DNA of 6,865 bases from contig PKWO01000422.1 in the NCBI GenBank assembly GCA_003132085.1, positions 1 to 6,865 on the forward strand. Direction: 5' to 3'. The DNA comes from Oxalobacteraceae bacterium (lineage in GTDB: Bacteria > Pseudomonadota > Gammaproteobacteria > Burkholderiales > Burkholderiaceae_D). Shown piece by piece: positions 1 through 5,700 of the stretch (position 1 is the first letter of the stretch; each line of letters begins with the position of its first letter). The translations under genes were made by a program, and so were the position numbers. The notes beneath the pieces were generated by a model that was not told the origin of the DNA, searched no databases, and saw nothing but the letters and a program-made list of their open reading frames with translations.

Positions 1-24
1 GAGATAAGTATTGTCCGTACTCAT
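1..24 (-). CDS. N-terminal 8 codons of an unidentified minus-strand gene, cut by the window edge
   Basis: Reading the minus strand from 24, an ATG opens M-S-T-D-N-T-Y-L and runs off the left edge. It is preceded by a strong ribosome binding site, AAAGGAG on the minus strand (plus-strand bases 30-36), five bases from the ATG, which is the main reason to call a real start. Eight residues are too few to recognise a family. The gene is divergent from the ABM gene at 258, and a minus-strand promoter-like pair at 142-170 fits it. It may belong to the same pathway as the ABM and cupin genes, but only position suggests that. Confidence 0.6.
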
Positions 25-137
25 GACGTCTCCTTTACCTTGTGTTTTGCGGGTTTGAACAACAGGCGGATGTATCGGCGCGATAGGACGCGGTCGCGAA
101 GAAGCCACCCATCTTTGCGCATTCCATACTGACTATT

Positions 138-146
138 TGGTATGAT
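138..146 (+). promoter_or_regulatory. Putative extended -10 promoter for the ABM gene
   Basis: The plus strand reads TGGTATGAT, an extended -10 (TGn followed by TATGAT, one mismatch to TATAAT). No good -35 hexamer lies 16-18 bases upstream, as expected if the TGn extension substitutes for it. Transcription would begin near 153, about 105 bases before the ATG at 258. It overlaps the opposing promoter's -10 and the 139-149 palindrome, so the two directions could be controlled together. Confidence 0.33.
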
Positions 147-149
147 ACC
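139..149. promoter_or_regulatory. Palindromic candidate operator in the divergent intergenic region
   Basis: GGTAT-G-ATACC is a perfect 5-bp inverted repeat around one base, sitting on the -10-like elements of both divergent promoters. Short palindromes of the GTAT/ATAC type are used by GntR/FadR-like and other winged-helix repressors, but which regulator would bind is not determined here. It does not resemble the GGAAATTTCC palindrome upstream of the IclR gene, so a different regulator is more likely. Confidence 0.35.
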
Positions 150-170
150 GCGTACCCTGCATGGTTTCAA
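142..170 (-). promoter_or_regulatory. Putative sigma70 promoter for the left-edge minus-strand gene
   Basis: On the minus strand a TTGAAA -35 element (170 down to 165) and a TATCAT -10 element (147 down to 142) are separated by exactly 17 bases. Each differs from consensus by one base. Transcription would start near 135, giving a leader of roughly 110 bases before the ATG at 24. The -10 lies inside the palindrome at 139-149, so a bound regulator would block it. Confidence 0.45.
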
Positions 171-207
171 GATCGACGCGATGTGAATGCCGGCTCAAGG
201 CGCCTAT

Positions 208-221
208 CAGCGAGGTAGGGC
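208..221 (+). repeat. 14-base direct repeat, copy 1 (upstream of the ABM gene)
   Basis: CAGCGAGGTAGGGC occurs here and, identically, at 630-643. This copy ends 36 bases before the ABM ATG. It is flanked by an imperfect inverted repeat, GCGCCTA on the left (200-206) and TAGGGCGC on the right (216-223), so the region could fold in RNA. A shared regulator or RNA motif is possible. Confidence 0.5.
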
Positions 222-257
222 GCTACGGTCCTTATTTGATGAAGATTGAGGTGTTTT

Positions 258-584
258 ATGATTCGATCCGCCGAGACTAGCGGCCTAGTCACCCTGATAA
301 ATGTTTTTACCGTCGAACCGGTCAATCAACAACGACTTGTCGATCTTTTAATTCGAGCAACCGATGGCGTAGTCAACCGCGTGCCGGGCTTCATATCGTC
401 GACGCTCCATCGCAGCATTGACGGCACAAAGGTGACCATGTATGCCCAGTGGCGCAGCGCGGAAGACTATCAAGCCATGCGCGAAAACCCTGGGCCACTG
501 CCACTACTGCAGGAGGCGCTTACCTTCGCGACGTTCGAACCCGGAATGTACGAAATCGTTAGAACTTTCAAACCTGCCTCCTAA
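258..584 (+). CDS. Antibiotic biosynthesis monooxygenase (ABM) domain protein
   Basis: The 108-residue product matches the ABM family of small dimeric ferredoxin-like folds (alpha+beta barrel). The first strand is V-T-L-I-N-V-F-T-V-E-P (11-21), a helix follows over Q24-V39, and the hallmark stretch P43-G-F-I-S-S-T-L-H-R-S then leads to Y62-A-Q-W-R-S-A-E-D-Y (62-71). Many members are cofactor-independent quinol, anthrone or polyketide monooxygenases, and others only bind or detoxify such compounds. No catalytic residue can be assigned with certainty, so the substrate is unknown. The ATG at 258 is chosen because GAGGTG (248-253) is well placed before it. An in-frame TTG at 246 would overlap that site and adds only four residues. 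The cupin gene follows 182 bases downstream in the same direction, and the two may work on one pathway. Confidence 0.85.
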   Translation: MIRSAETSGLVTLINVFTVEPVNQQRLVDLLIRATDGVVNRVPGFISSTLHRSIDGTKVTMYAQWRSAEDYQAMRENPGPLPLLQEALTFATFEPGMYEIVRTFKPAS

Positions 585-599
585 AAACCCAAAGGCAAA

Positions 600-637
600 A
601 CGCCGCCGGGCGTAAGCCTCTGCTGGAAGCAGCGAGG
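600..637 (+). other. Hairpin-rich segment after the ABM gene
   Basis: Fifteen bases after the ABM stop is a perfect 5-bp hairpin, ACGCC-GCCG-GGCGT (600-613). It is followed by an imperfect stem, CCTC/GAGG plus TGCT/AGCA with a two-base bulge (617-637), that overlaps the second copy of the 14-base repeat. There is no U-run after either stem, so this is not a standard intrinsic terminator. It could slow Rho or protect the 3' end of the ABM message, or belong to the cupin leader. Confidence 0.3.
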
Positions 638-643
638 TAGGGC
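630..643 (+). repeat. 14-base direct repeat, copy 2 (upstream of the cupin gene)
   Basis: CAGCGAGGTAGGGC, identical to 208-221, lies 123 bases before the cupin ATG. Both copies are on the same strand and each is upstream of a gene of the same small cluster. I did not see a third copy in the window. Confidence 0.5.
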
Positions 644-655
644 ACAATGTTAAAG

Positions 656-689
656 TGCCGACAATACATCATTTTCGCGCATGTCGGCA
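656..689. repeat. 8-bp inverted repeat upstream of the cupin gene
   Basis: TGCCGACA (656-663) and TGTCGGCA (682-689) are perfect inverted repeats separated by 18 bases, in the gap before the cupin gene. They could be a two-half-site operator about two and a half helical turns apart, or the stem of a leader hairpin. There is no nearby U-run. No convincing -35/-10 pair was found in the gap, so a promoter here cannot be assigned. Confidence 0.4.
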
Positions 690-766
690 TTGGGGAATTG
701 CAACGAGCGAGCGAGACCGGCCAGTTCTGCTTTTCGCCAATACAACGTCTAAGGAGGAATGAACCA

Positions 767-1255
767 ATGAGCGCGATCGATTCGAAAGTCGTCAACATCG
801 ACGCATTGAAGCTGGAGCATTTCGAGAAGGGCGATACGTTCGCGTGCGACGCCGTGCGCATCGGGCCACTCCTCGGAGCGAAGGACTTGGGCTATTCCTA
901 CGATGTCGTCCCGCCTGGAAAGCGCTCGTGTCCGTTCCACAGTCATCGCGGAGAAGAGGAGATGTTCTTCATCGTGAAGGGGAATGGCACACTGCGTTAC
1001 GGTGACGAGACACGGAAGATCCGTGCGGGCGACGTGATATGCTGCCCAACAGGGGGGCCGGAAACGGCGCACCAGATCGTCAACGACTCCGACGCCGAAC
1101 TTGCCTATCTATCCGTCAGCACTATGATGCCGGCGGAGGTTTGCGAATACCCCGATTCGAAGAAGATCGGCGCTTTTGGCGGCAGCCTGCGCCACATGAC
1201 GCGTACCGAGCACGATCTAGACTACTGGGTGGACGAAGTCCTTTTTATCCGCTAG
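767..1255 (+). CDS. Cupin-domain protein with complete metal-binding site
   Basis: The 162-residue single-domain cupin resembles the uncharacterised group COG3837. Cupin motif 1 is H58-S-H60, then E65 and G72. Motif 2 runs from G88 through P94 and G96 to H102 and N106. The usual four metal ligands (H58, H60, E65, H102) are therefore all present, so a bound divalent metal and enzymatic activity are plausible. Cupins include dioxygenases, isomerases and sugar- or ligand-binding proteins, and the reaction is not readable from sequence. A conserved tail motif C-E-Y-P-D-S-K-K (126-133) follows the barrel. The start is set by AAGGAGG (751-757), nine bases before the ATG at 767. An in-frame ATG at 647 would add 40 residues of non-cupin sequence with no binding site. 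The gene ends 65 bases from the convergent IclR gene. Confidence 0.88.
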   Translation: MSAIDSKVVNIDALKLEHFEKGDTFACDAVRIGPLLGAKDLGYSYDVVPPGKRSCPFHSHRGEEEMFFIVKGNGTLRYGDETRKIRAGDVICCPTGGPETAHQIVNDSDAELAYLSVSTMMPAEVCEYPDSKKIGAFGGSLRHMTRTEHDLDYWVDEVLFIR

Positions 1256-1320
1256 GTCGCAGCAATGCTGGTTCTGCGGCAGACCATCGGCGATCTCATA
1301 GTAGTCACCCTTCTTGGAAG

Positions 1321-2073
1321 TTACTCGCTGTAGCCCAATTCCTTAGAAAACGATTTGGCGTTTTGTTTGACGCAGTTGATGAAGACGTCGAGATTTTTCT
1401 CGTTGATTCGGCTCGCCGGGCCGGCAATACTCAGCGCGGCGATGACGTGGCCAGAGGAGTCGCGTACCGGTGCCGCCACGGCCACAGTGTCGAAATTTCG
1501 TTCCCCGAAAGAGACGCTGAAACCGGCGGCAAGAATTGTCTTCAACTCCTTTTCCAGAGCCCTTTTGCTGGTGAGGGTGTTTTCCGTATATTTCGTCATG
1601 CCGGCAGCGACGACCTGTTCGAGCACGTCGGAACCGGCATGCGCAAGCAGCAATTTTCCCGATGCCCCCAGGTAAAGCGGGCGGCGCGCGCCTATCTGGA
1701 CGTACAAGCGCACGTCGTGCGACGAGTCCATGCCCGCTACGCAAACCGTTTCCAGGCCGTCCCGGATGCGGAGGAAGACGTTTTCGTCGCAACATTCATG
1801 CACCTGCTTGAAAACGGCGCCGGAGAGCCTGACGATATCAAGCTGCTCTGTCGCCGAGGCGCCCAGATATAACACCCTGTGTCCCAGGCGATACGCGGCG
1901 TTGGCATCGCGCTTGACCAAACCGTTTGACTCCAACGTTCCCAGCAAGCGAAATGAGCGCGCCTTGGTGTTGCCCGAGCGTTTCGCCAGTTCAGTGACGC
2001 CAAGGTCGGGAAATTGCGCTACCAGAAGCAGCAACCCTATAGCTTTATCGACAGCGTCTACCGTGTAGTCCAT
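1321..2073 (-). CDS. IclR-family transcriptional regulator
   Basis: The 250-residue length and layout are standard for the family. An N-terminal winged helix-turn-helix spans about residues 5-65 (V26-T-E-L-A-K-R-S-G as the first helix, then the recognition helix region K37-A-R-S-F-R-L-L-G-T-L-E-S-N-G-L-V). A C-terminal GAF-like effector domain spans about 80-245. Signatures of the latter include G128-A-R-R-P-L-Y-L-G-A-S-G-K, G184-F-S-V-S-F-G-E, A200-A-P-V and A212-A-L-S-I-A-G-P. IclR proteins are usually tetramers or dimers that repress or activate catabolic operons in response to a small, often aromatic or organic-acid, ligand. The ATG at 2073 follows a GAGGGG site on the minus strand. The gene is divergent from the receptor-hydrolase pair and convergent with the cupin gene, so control of one or both sets plus itself is likely. 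C94-C95 is a pair at the start of the effector domain. The ligand is unknown. Confidence 0.95.
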   Translation of the reverse strand: MDYTVDAVDKAIGLLLLVAQFPDLGVTELAKRSGNTKARSFRLLGTLESNGLVKRDANAAYRLGHRVLYLGASATEQLDIVRLSGAVFKQVHECCDENVFLRIRDGLETVCVAGMDSSHDVRLYVQIGARRPLYLGASGKLLLAHAGSDVLEQVVAAGMTKYTENTLTSKRALEKELKTILAAGFSVSFGERNFDTVAVAAPVRDSSGHVIAALSIAGPASRINEKNLDVFINCVKQNAKSFSKELGYSE

Positions 2074-2116
2074 GCGAGTCCCCTCATTTCTACGTATTTT
2101 TGAATGTAATTTATCG

Positions 2117-2130
2117 ACGGAAATTTCCGT
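2117..2130. promoter_or_regulatory. Perfect 14-bp palindrome, candidate IclR operator
   Basis: ACGGAAATTTCCGT is perfectly self-complementary and lies 44-57 bases upstream of the regulator's ATG. Its GGAAAT/ATTTCC arms resemble the E. coli IclR site (TGGAAAT-N-ATTTCCA). A further pair of half-sites, TTCC-AG-GGAA, sits beside it at 2133-2142. Position and sequence fit negative autoregulation. The promoter-like element at 2189-2197 is upstream, so binding would act as a block after initiation unless a closer start is used. Confidence 0.55.
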
Positions 2131-2188
2131 TTTTCCAGGGAAGTCCTTATCAAGGTTTTCCTGCGTTGGCGTTCAAAAACAACGGGAT

Positions 2189-2197
2189 ATTGTATCA
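2189..2197 (-). promoter_or_regulatory. Putative extended -10 promoter for the IclR gene
   Basis: The minus strand reads TGATACAAT, an extended -10 (TGn plus TACAAT, one mismatch). The -35 region is poor. Transcription would start near 2182, about 109 bases before the ATG at 2073. The element overlaps a small inverted repeat, GTAT-N4-ATAC (2192-2203). Confidence 0.3.
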
Positions 2198-2377
2198 GCA
2201 TACGAAACTTGATTATCGAAATCACCTCTTGTCCATGCTGAAAACACCCTCGTTCTGTCCATAGCGATGCGCTGCTAAATGCCGGATTTGCCAATGATGT
2301 GCATTTCCTCAATGAAAGATTGCGAAATTTACTTGAGAGGTAACCCCAGCACCGTGGCGGCGTACCAACAAAACACC

Positions 2378-2406
2378 TTGACAACGCATATTTCGGCATT
2401 TAATAT
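2378..2406 (+). promoter_or_regulatory. Near-consensus sigma70 promoter for the receptor-hydrolase unit
   Basis: TTGACA (2378-2383, perfect -35) is followed after exactly 17 bases by TAATAT (2401-2406, -10 with two mismatches). Transcription would begin near 2413, leaving about 197 bases of leader before the receptor start at 2610. A promoter this close to consensus probably needs a repressor or attenuation to be regulated. An imperfect GAAATTT element lies upstream (2324-2330), a weak match to the palindrome core near the IclR gene. Confidence 0.7.
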
Positions 2407-2437
2407 TGTTCCGTCTGTTGAAACAAGGTATCAATAG

Positions 2438-2497
2438 ATGATATTAAAAGAATCGAGTCTAGGATCGAGTATGTTTTTTTGCCTGCATTGCCGCTAG
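2438..2497 (+). CDS. Possible 19-residue leader ORF in the receptor mRNA
   Basis: ATG at 2438 opens MILKESSLGSSMFFCLHCR and stops at TAG 2495-2497. A modest AAGG (2425-2428) lies nine bases upstream. Its stop codon overlaps the AGGAG ribosome binding site (2496-2500) of the next small ORF, an arrangement that allows translational coupling. It contains two Cys near the end. It matches no leader peptide I recognise, and an ORF this short could occur by chance. Confidence 0.25.
   Translation: MILKESSLGSSMFFCLHCR
2452..2470 (+). repeat. Tandem 7-base direct repeat in the receptor leader
   Basis: ATCGAGT occurs at 2452-2458 and 2464-2470, twelve bases apart, roughly one helical turn, downstream of the predicted transcription start. 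It might be a paired regulator site or chance, and it also encodes part of the first small ORF. A T7 run follows at 2474-2480 without a strong stem before it. Confidence 0.3.
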
Positions 2498-2506
2498 GAG
2501 TGGAAG

Positions 2507-2572
2507 ATGAAAATTCCATCATTTCTAGAGGCCCATTGGGAGACATGGGCCAACGGCGGTTTGGGCGAATGA
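2507..2572 (+). CDS. Possible 21-residue leader peptide just upstream of the receptor
   Basis: AGGAG (2496-2500) sits six bases before ATG 2507, a near-ideal ribosome binding site, and the frame stops at TGA 2570-2572, 37 bases before the receptor ATG. The product starts MKIPSFLEAHWETW and ends A-N-G-G-L-G-E. It is soluble-looking, with two Trp and no signal or membrane segment. The reading frame contains the 7-bp hairpin at 2530-2551, so ribosome progress here would open or close that structure. It could be a regulatory leader peptide or a genuine small protein. I do not recognise it, and conservation is the deciding test. Confidence 0.42.
   Translation: MKIPSFLEAHWETWANGGLGE
2530..2551 (+). 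other. Perfect 7-bp hairpin in the receptor leader
   Basis: GGCCCAT (2530-2536) and ATGGGCC (2545-2551) pair perfectly around an 8-base loop. It lies within the 21-residue small ORF and 58 bases before the receptor ATG. No U-run follows, so it is not an intrinsic terminator. A role in translational control or message stability is possible. Confidence 0.5.
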
Positions 2573-2609
2573 AAACTAACTAACCATGCAAAGCGAAAAG
2601 GAGCAGGTG

Positions 2610-5552
2610 ATGAAGATTTGGGGAAGAGTGCGGTCACGATCATTGCGAGCAATGTTTTCAAGCACAATGGCGATTGGTTTGGGGGCGGCTTCACACATGG
2701 CGGCGGGGCAGCCAGCCGACGATAGCAATCCGGATGTTCAGCGCGTGGAAATCACGGGTTCTTCGATTAAGCGTATTGCAAAGGAAGGCGCGTTGCCGGT
2801 CCAAGTCTTGACACAGGCGGACATTCAAAAGACCGGGGCAACAAGCACGACGGACCTGCTGCAAAAACTGCCTGCCATGCAGGGGTTCGTGCCGGCGGCA
2901 AGCACAATCAACGGCGCCGGTGGAACCGATGGCGGTGGCGGCGGCGCCACTACGGCCGCTCTACACTCGATGCAGTCAAGATATACCTTGGTCTTGCTGG
3001 ACGGCCAGCGCGTCGCGCCGTTGGCACTTGGGGCAGTCCAGGGCGGCGGATACGGCGTTGATATCGGCATCATTCCGCTCGACGCCATCGAACGCGTTGA
3101 AATACTGACCGATGGCGCGTCCGCGCTTTATGGCGCCGATGCGATTGCCGGGGTCGTCAACTTCATCACGAAGAAGAATAAAACCGACGGTAACGCCTTC
3201 TTTACCGACAATACGCCGCAACATCCTGGCGGCCGAAGTTACGATGTCGGCATCAGCAAAGGTTGGGGCGACTTGGGTACGGACAACTTCAATATTCTTG
3301 CCTCGTACAGTCACGACTATCAGGGCAGTATTGAATCGTCGCAACGTCCTTTTTCCTCGACAGGAGTATTTCCGTTCTCGTATAACGGTAGCAACTATAT
3401 TTTTGCCGACCGTAGTGCGAGCACTATGCCCGCCAACATAAGCTTCTCGACCACCCCTATAGGCGGCGGTAAGGCTGCCACTTATGGCATCAATCCCTAT
3501 TACGCGGCAAACGGCAACTGCGGAACCCCGCTGGCTACGGTGAAGGTGCTCGGCACAAGCACATCCTGTCAATTCAACTTTGCCGGAACGTCAGAAGACG
3601 CGCCCGCTTCCATGCGGGATAGCGGATTGCTGAAGGGTACCGTCAAAATCAACGGAGATACCACTGCATGGACTGAACTTTTGTTGTCACGCTACGATTT
3701 GACCGAACAATTCGCTGCGGGCGCAAATAATACGCTTGCCGGATTCTCCAATCTGTATAGCACCTATGTTTTGCCCTATGCGGCAGCCAATCACCTCAAT
3801 CCCCCCGCTATTTCGACCGTCACGTATGCTTACCGGAACCTGCCGCTGGGGCCGCGTGCCGACGAATTTGTTACCGATACGCGCCATTTCGCGCTGGGTA
3901 TCGATGGTCAGGCAATGGGCTGGAGCTACAAAGGTACCCTGTCATTGTCGCACCTCACGGATACCGATCTCTTCAATTCCGGTTATGGTAGTTACCTTGC
4001 CACGCAAGCTTTGGTAGCAAGCGGCGCATATAACCCGATCATGGGAACCGGCACGGGGTCTTTGGGTTCGACTTCCCTGAATGGAGCAACGGCGTCGAAA
4101 ACCACGTCGGACTTAAATGTCCTTCATGTTGGTGCGCAGCACGACATGTTTGATCTATCCGGAGGCACTTCCATCTTGTCATTGGGCACCGATTTCATGC
4201 ACACCCACTATGTCATGGCACCTAGCGCGTTGGAAGAAGAGGGCAGCGGATTCTCGACTGGCGGAGGATTGCCGGCGGCCGGCGTCGACTATGCATTGGG
4301 CACTACAGCTGGTTTGGTTCCGTTCGATGCAGCCCGCAATAACTGGGGTATCTATGGCGAATGGCTGTTTCCCATCACTAAGACTTTTGAGGCGACTCTC
4401 TCCGATCGCTACGACAGCTATGGCAGAACCTATAGCAAAGACATATTCTCCTCCAGCAAGAATTTGGCTACCGGCCTCTACGATCAGCTTCCGAATGGGA
4501 ATGTTGGCGACAACTTCAACGACAATACCTATAAGGCAAGCTTCCGCTGGGCGGCGGCAGACAATCTGTTGTTCCGCGGCGCGGTCGGAACCGGTTTCAA
4601 GGCGCCCAACCTGAGCGATTTGGCCAATCCGGTTAAGTACTCCGGACCTACGACCGGGACATATGCATGCCCGTTCCCCGGATCGGTCACCTGCGCTGCG
4701 GGGACCAGTCAATATAGCCTCCTCACCGGCGGCAATCCTCTGAGCGGAACAGCCGGATTGCGTCCGGAAAAGTCTAATCAGTGGACACTGGGTTTTCGGG
4801 TCGATCCGATCAAGGGCTTGTCGATTGGCGCCGATTGGTGGTACACGCGCATTGTGAATCAGGTGTTGCCTACCGGCGTCAACGAACAAACTGCGTTCGC
4901 CAACCCTGCGGCGTATACAAACTTATTCGTCAATCCCTACGTCACACCGACAGGTGCGCATAGTATCGGGTTCCAGGAATTGGTGACCAACGGCGGCGTG
5001 GCGCATTACCAAGGTATCGACTGGGATGTCAGCTATCAAACCAAAACCCCGATCGGAAATCTGTCGTCTAGCTGGTCCGGCACCTACATGATGAAGCAGG
5101 ACTATACGCTAAGTGTCGATGGTGCGGTGCAAAGCGACTTGGGTCAGTATGGGGCCGATGATGCCGTGGTGTTTCGCACTCAGATGCGTCTAGTGCTATC
5201 TTTGCAAACCGGTGCCTTTACCAACGCTGTGACCGCAAACTATAAGTCCGGCTATAAGGATGAACCGTATTCGGCGGCGCAGGGTGTCATTTATCCAGCC
5301 TCCAATATTGCGCTTAATTCCGCGGTCGCATTTGCCGGTCTCGACATAGGGTCTTACACGACGTTTGACATACAAAGCAAGTATCAGTACAACAAGGCGC
5401 TGACGTTTACGGGCGGCATCAAGAACTTGTTTGATCGCGACCCGCCTTTGTCGCTGGTAACAATTGGCGGAGGTAATTATGTCGGATTCGATGGCCGGTA
5501 CTACGACCCGACCGGCCGAACTTTCTACGTCAATGGAATGTACAAGTTCTGA
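2610..5552 (+). CDS. TonB-dependent outer-membrane receptor
   Basis: This 980-residue protein would import a ligand across the outer membrane using energy from TonB-ExbB-ExbD. A basic N-terminus (M-K-I-W-G-R-V-R-S-R) and a hydrophobic segment to about residue 32 form a signal peptide, with cleavage likely near A-A-G. A TonB-box-like segment follows at about 43-55 (V-E-I-T-G-S-S-I-K-R). The plug spans about 60-190, with T-L-V-L-L-D-G-Q-R-V and D-G-A-S-A-L-Y-G-A-D-A-I-A-G-V-V-N-F, preceded by a Gly-rich loop. The 22-strand barrel fills the rest, with G-T-G-F-K-A-P-N-L-S-D-L near 661, L-R-P-E-K-S-N-Q-W-T-L-G later, and a terminal Phe for BAM assembly. Four Cys (304, 320, 687, 695) form two likely loop disulfides. 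AAGGAG (2598-2603) six bases before ATG 2610 fixes the start. ATG 2586 lacks a site and would spoil the signal peptide. The ligand is unknown; the downstream hydrolase suggests an organic ester or amide rather than a siderophore. Confidence 0.96.
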   Translation: MKIWGRVRSRSLRAMFSSTMAIGLGAASHMAAGQPADDSNPDVQRVEITGSSIKRIAKEGALPVQVLTQADIQKTGATSTTDLLQKLPAMQGFVPAASTINGAGGTDGGGGGATTAALHSMQSRYTLVLLDGQRVAPLALGAVQGGGYGVDIGIIPLDAIERVEILTDGASALYGADAIAGVVNFITKKNKTDGNAFFTDNTPQHPGGRSYDVGISKGWGDLGTDNFNILASYSHDYQGSIESSQRPFSSTGVFPFSYNGSNYIFADRSASTMPANISFSTTPIGGGKAATYGINPYYAANGNCGTPLATVKVLGTSTSCQFNFAGTSEDAPASMRDSGLLKGTVKINGDTTAWTELLLSRYDLTEQFAAGANNTLAGFSNLYSTYVLPYAAANHLNPPAISTVTYAYRNLPLGPRADEFVTDTRHFALGIDGQAMGWSYKGTLSLSHLTDTDLFNSGYGSYLATQALVASGAYNPIMGTGTGSLGSTSLNGATASKTTSDLNVLHVGAQHDMFDLSGGTSILSLGTDFMHTHYVMAPSALEEEGSGFSTGGGLPAAGVDYALGTTAGLVPFDAARNNWGIYGEWLFPITKTFEATLSDRYDSYGRTYSKDIFSSSKNLATGLYDQLPNGNVGDNFNDNTYKASFRWAAADNLLFRGAVGTGFKAPNLSDLANPVKYSGPTTGTYACPFPGSVTCAAGTSQYSLLTGGNPLSGTAGLRPEKSNQWTLGFRVDPIKGLSIGADWWYTRIVNQVLPTGVNEQTAFANPAAYTNLFVNPYVTPTGAHSIGFQELVTNGGVAHYQGIDWDVSYQTKTPIGNLSSSWSGTYMMKQDYTLSVDGAVQSDLGQYGADDAVVFRTQMRLVLSLQTGAFTNAVTANYKSGYKDEPYSAAQGVIYPASNIALNSAVAFAGLDIGSYTTFDIQSKYQYNKALTFTGGIKNLFDRDPPLSLVTIGGGNYVGFDGRYYDPTGRTFYVNGMYKF

Positions 5553-5575
5553 TCGTTCTCCGGGGTGATGAAGCA

Positions 5576-5595
5576 GGCTTTTCCCTGCCAAAGCC
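5576..5595 (+). other. Small hairpin just after the receptor stop
   Basis: GGCTTT (5576-5581) pairs with AAAGCC (5590-5595) around 8 bases. An alternative 5-bp stem, GCAGG/CCTGC (5573-5588), overlaps it. No U-run follows, so read-through into the hydrolase gene is expected. Confidence 0.3.
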
Positions 5596-5600
5596 CATTT

Positions 5601-5651
5601 GCCCGCCGCAGTGCACACTTCGAAGACCGATGAATTGGCGGGCCGCACTGC
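5601..5651 (+). other. Interleaved inverted repeats between receptor and hydrolase genes
   Basis: GCCCGCC (5601-5607) is complementary to GGCGGGC (5637-5643), and the next seven bases GCAGTGC (5608-5614) are complementary to GCACTGC (5645-5651). The order A-B-A'-B' makes the two stems interleaved. With zero and one base between neighbouring arms, both full stems are sterically unlikely together, so alternative folds are more plausible than a classic pseudoknot. The structure ends 49 bases before the hydrolase ATG and has no U-run, so it might tune expression between the two genes. Confidence 0.4.
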
Positions 5652-5700
5652 ATGGTGCTCGCAAGGGTCGGGCGCATGTCATAAAAGGATATGAGGAAAG

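Noticed and set aside
647..766. Earlier in-frame ATG for the cupin gene at 647
   Set aside because: The extra 40 residues do not belong to the cupin fold, and AAGGAGG lies just before the ATG at 767.
1256..1280. Possible terminator between the convergent cupin and IclR genes
   Set aside because: GTCGCAG and CTGCGGC can pair with one G-U, but no T-run follows in either direction, so an intrinsic terminator is not supported.
1491..1500. CGAAATTTCG palindrome inside the IclR gene as a second operator
   Set aside because: It shares the GAAATTTC core but encodes conserved family residues (R-N-F-D) near the 3' end, so coding constraint is the simpler explanation.
1039..1872. Plus-strand open frame of 277 codons across the cupin end and the IclR gene
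   Set aside because: It overlaps two clearly recognisable genes in other frames, has Arg-rich low-similarity sequence, and has no ribosome binding site. It is an antisense shadow of the IclR gene.
2058..2399. Minus-strand open frame of 113 codons over the IclR-receptor gap
   Set aside because: It overlaps the IclR start, the palindrome and the -10-like element, has no convincing ribosome binding site, and its Arg/Ser-rich product shows no domain.
2474..2480. T7 tract in the receptor leader as a terminator or attenuator
   Set aside because: The bases before it form no stable stem (only a 4-bp TCGA/TCGA pairing), so it lacks the hairpin of an intrinsic terminator.
2586..2609. Earlier ATG for the receptor at 2586
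   Set aside because: There is no Shine-Dalgarno before it, and the added acidic residues would precede the signal peptide. The ATG at 2610 has AAGGAG six bases upstream.
2926..2948. GGC/GGT-rich stretch as a simple-sequence repeat or phase-variable tract
   Set aside because: It encodes the Gly-rich plug loop common in this receptor type, and the units are not regular enough for slippage.
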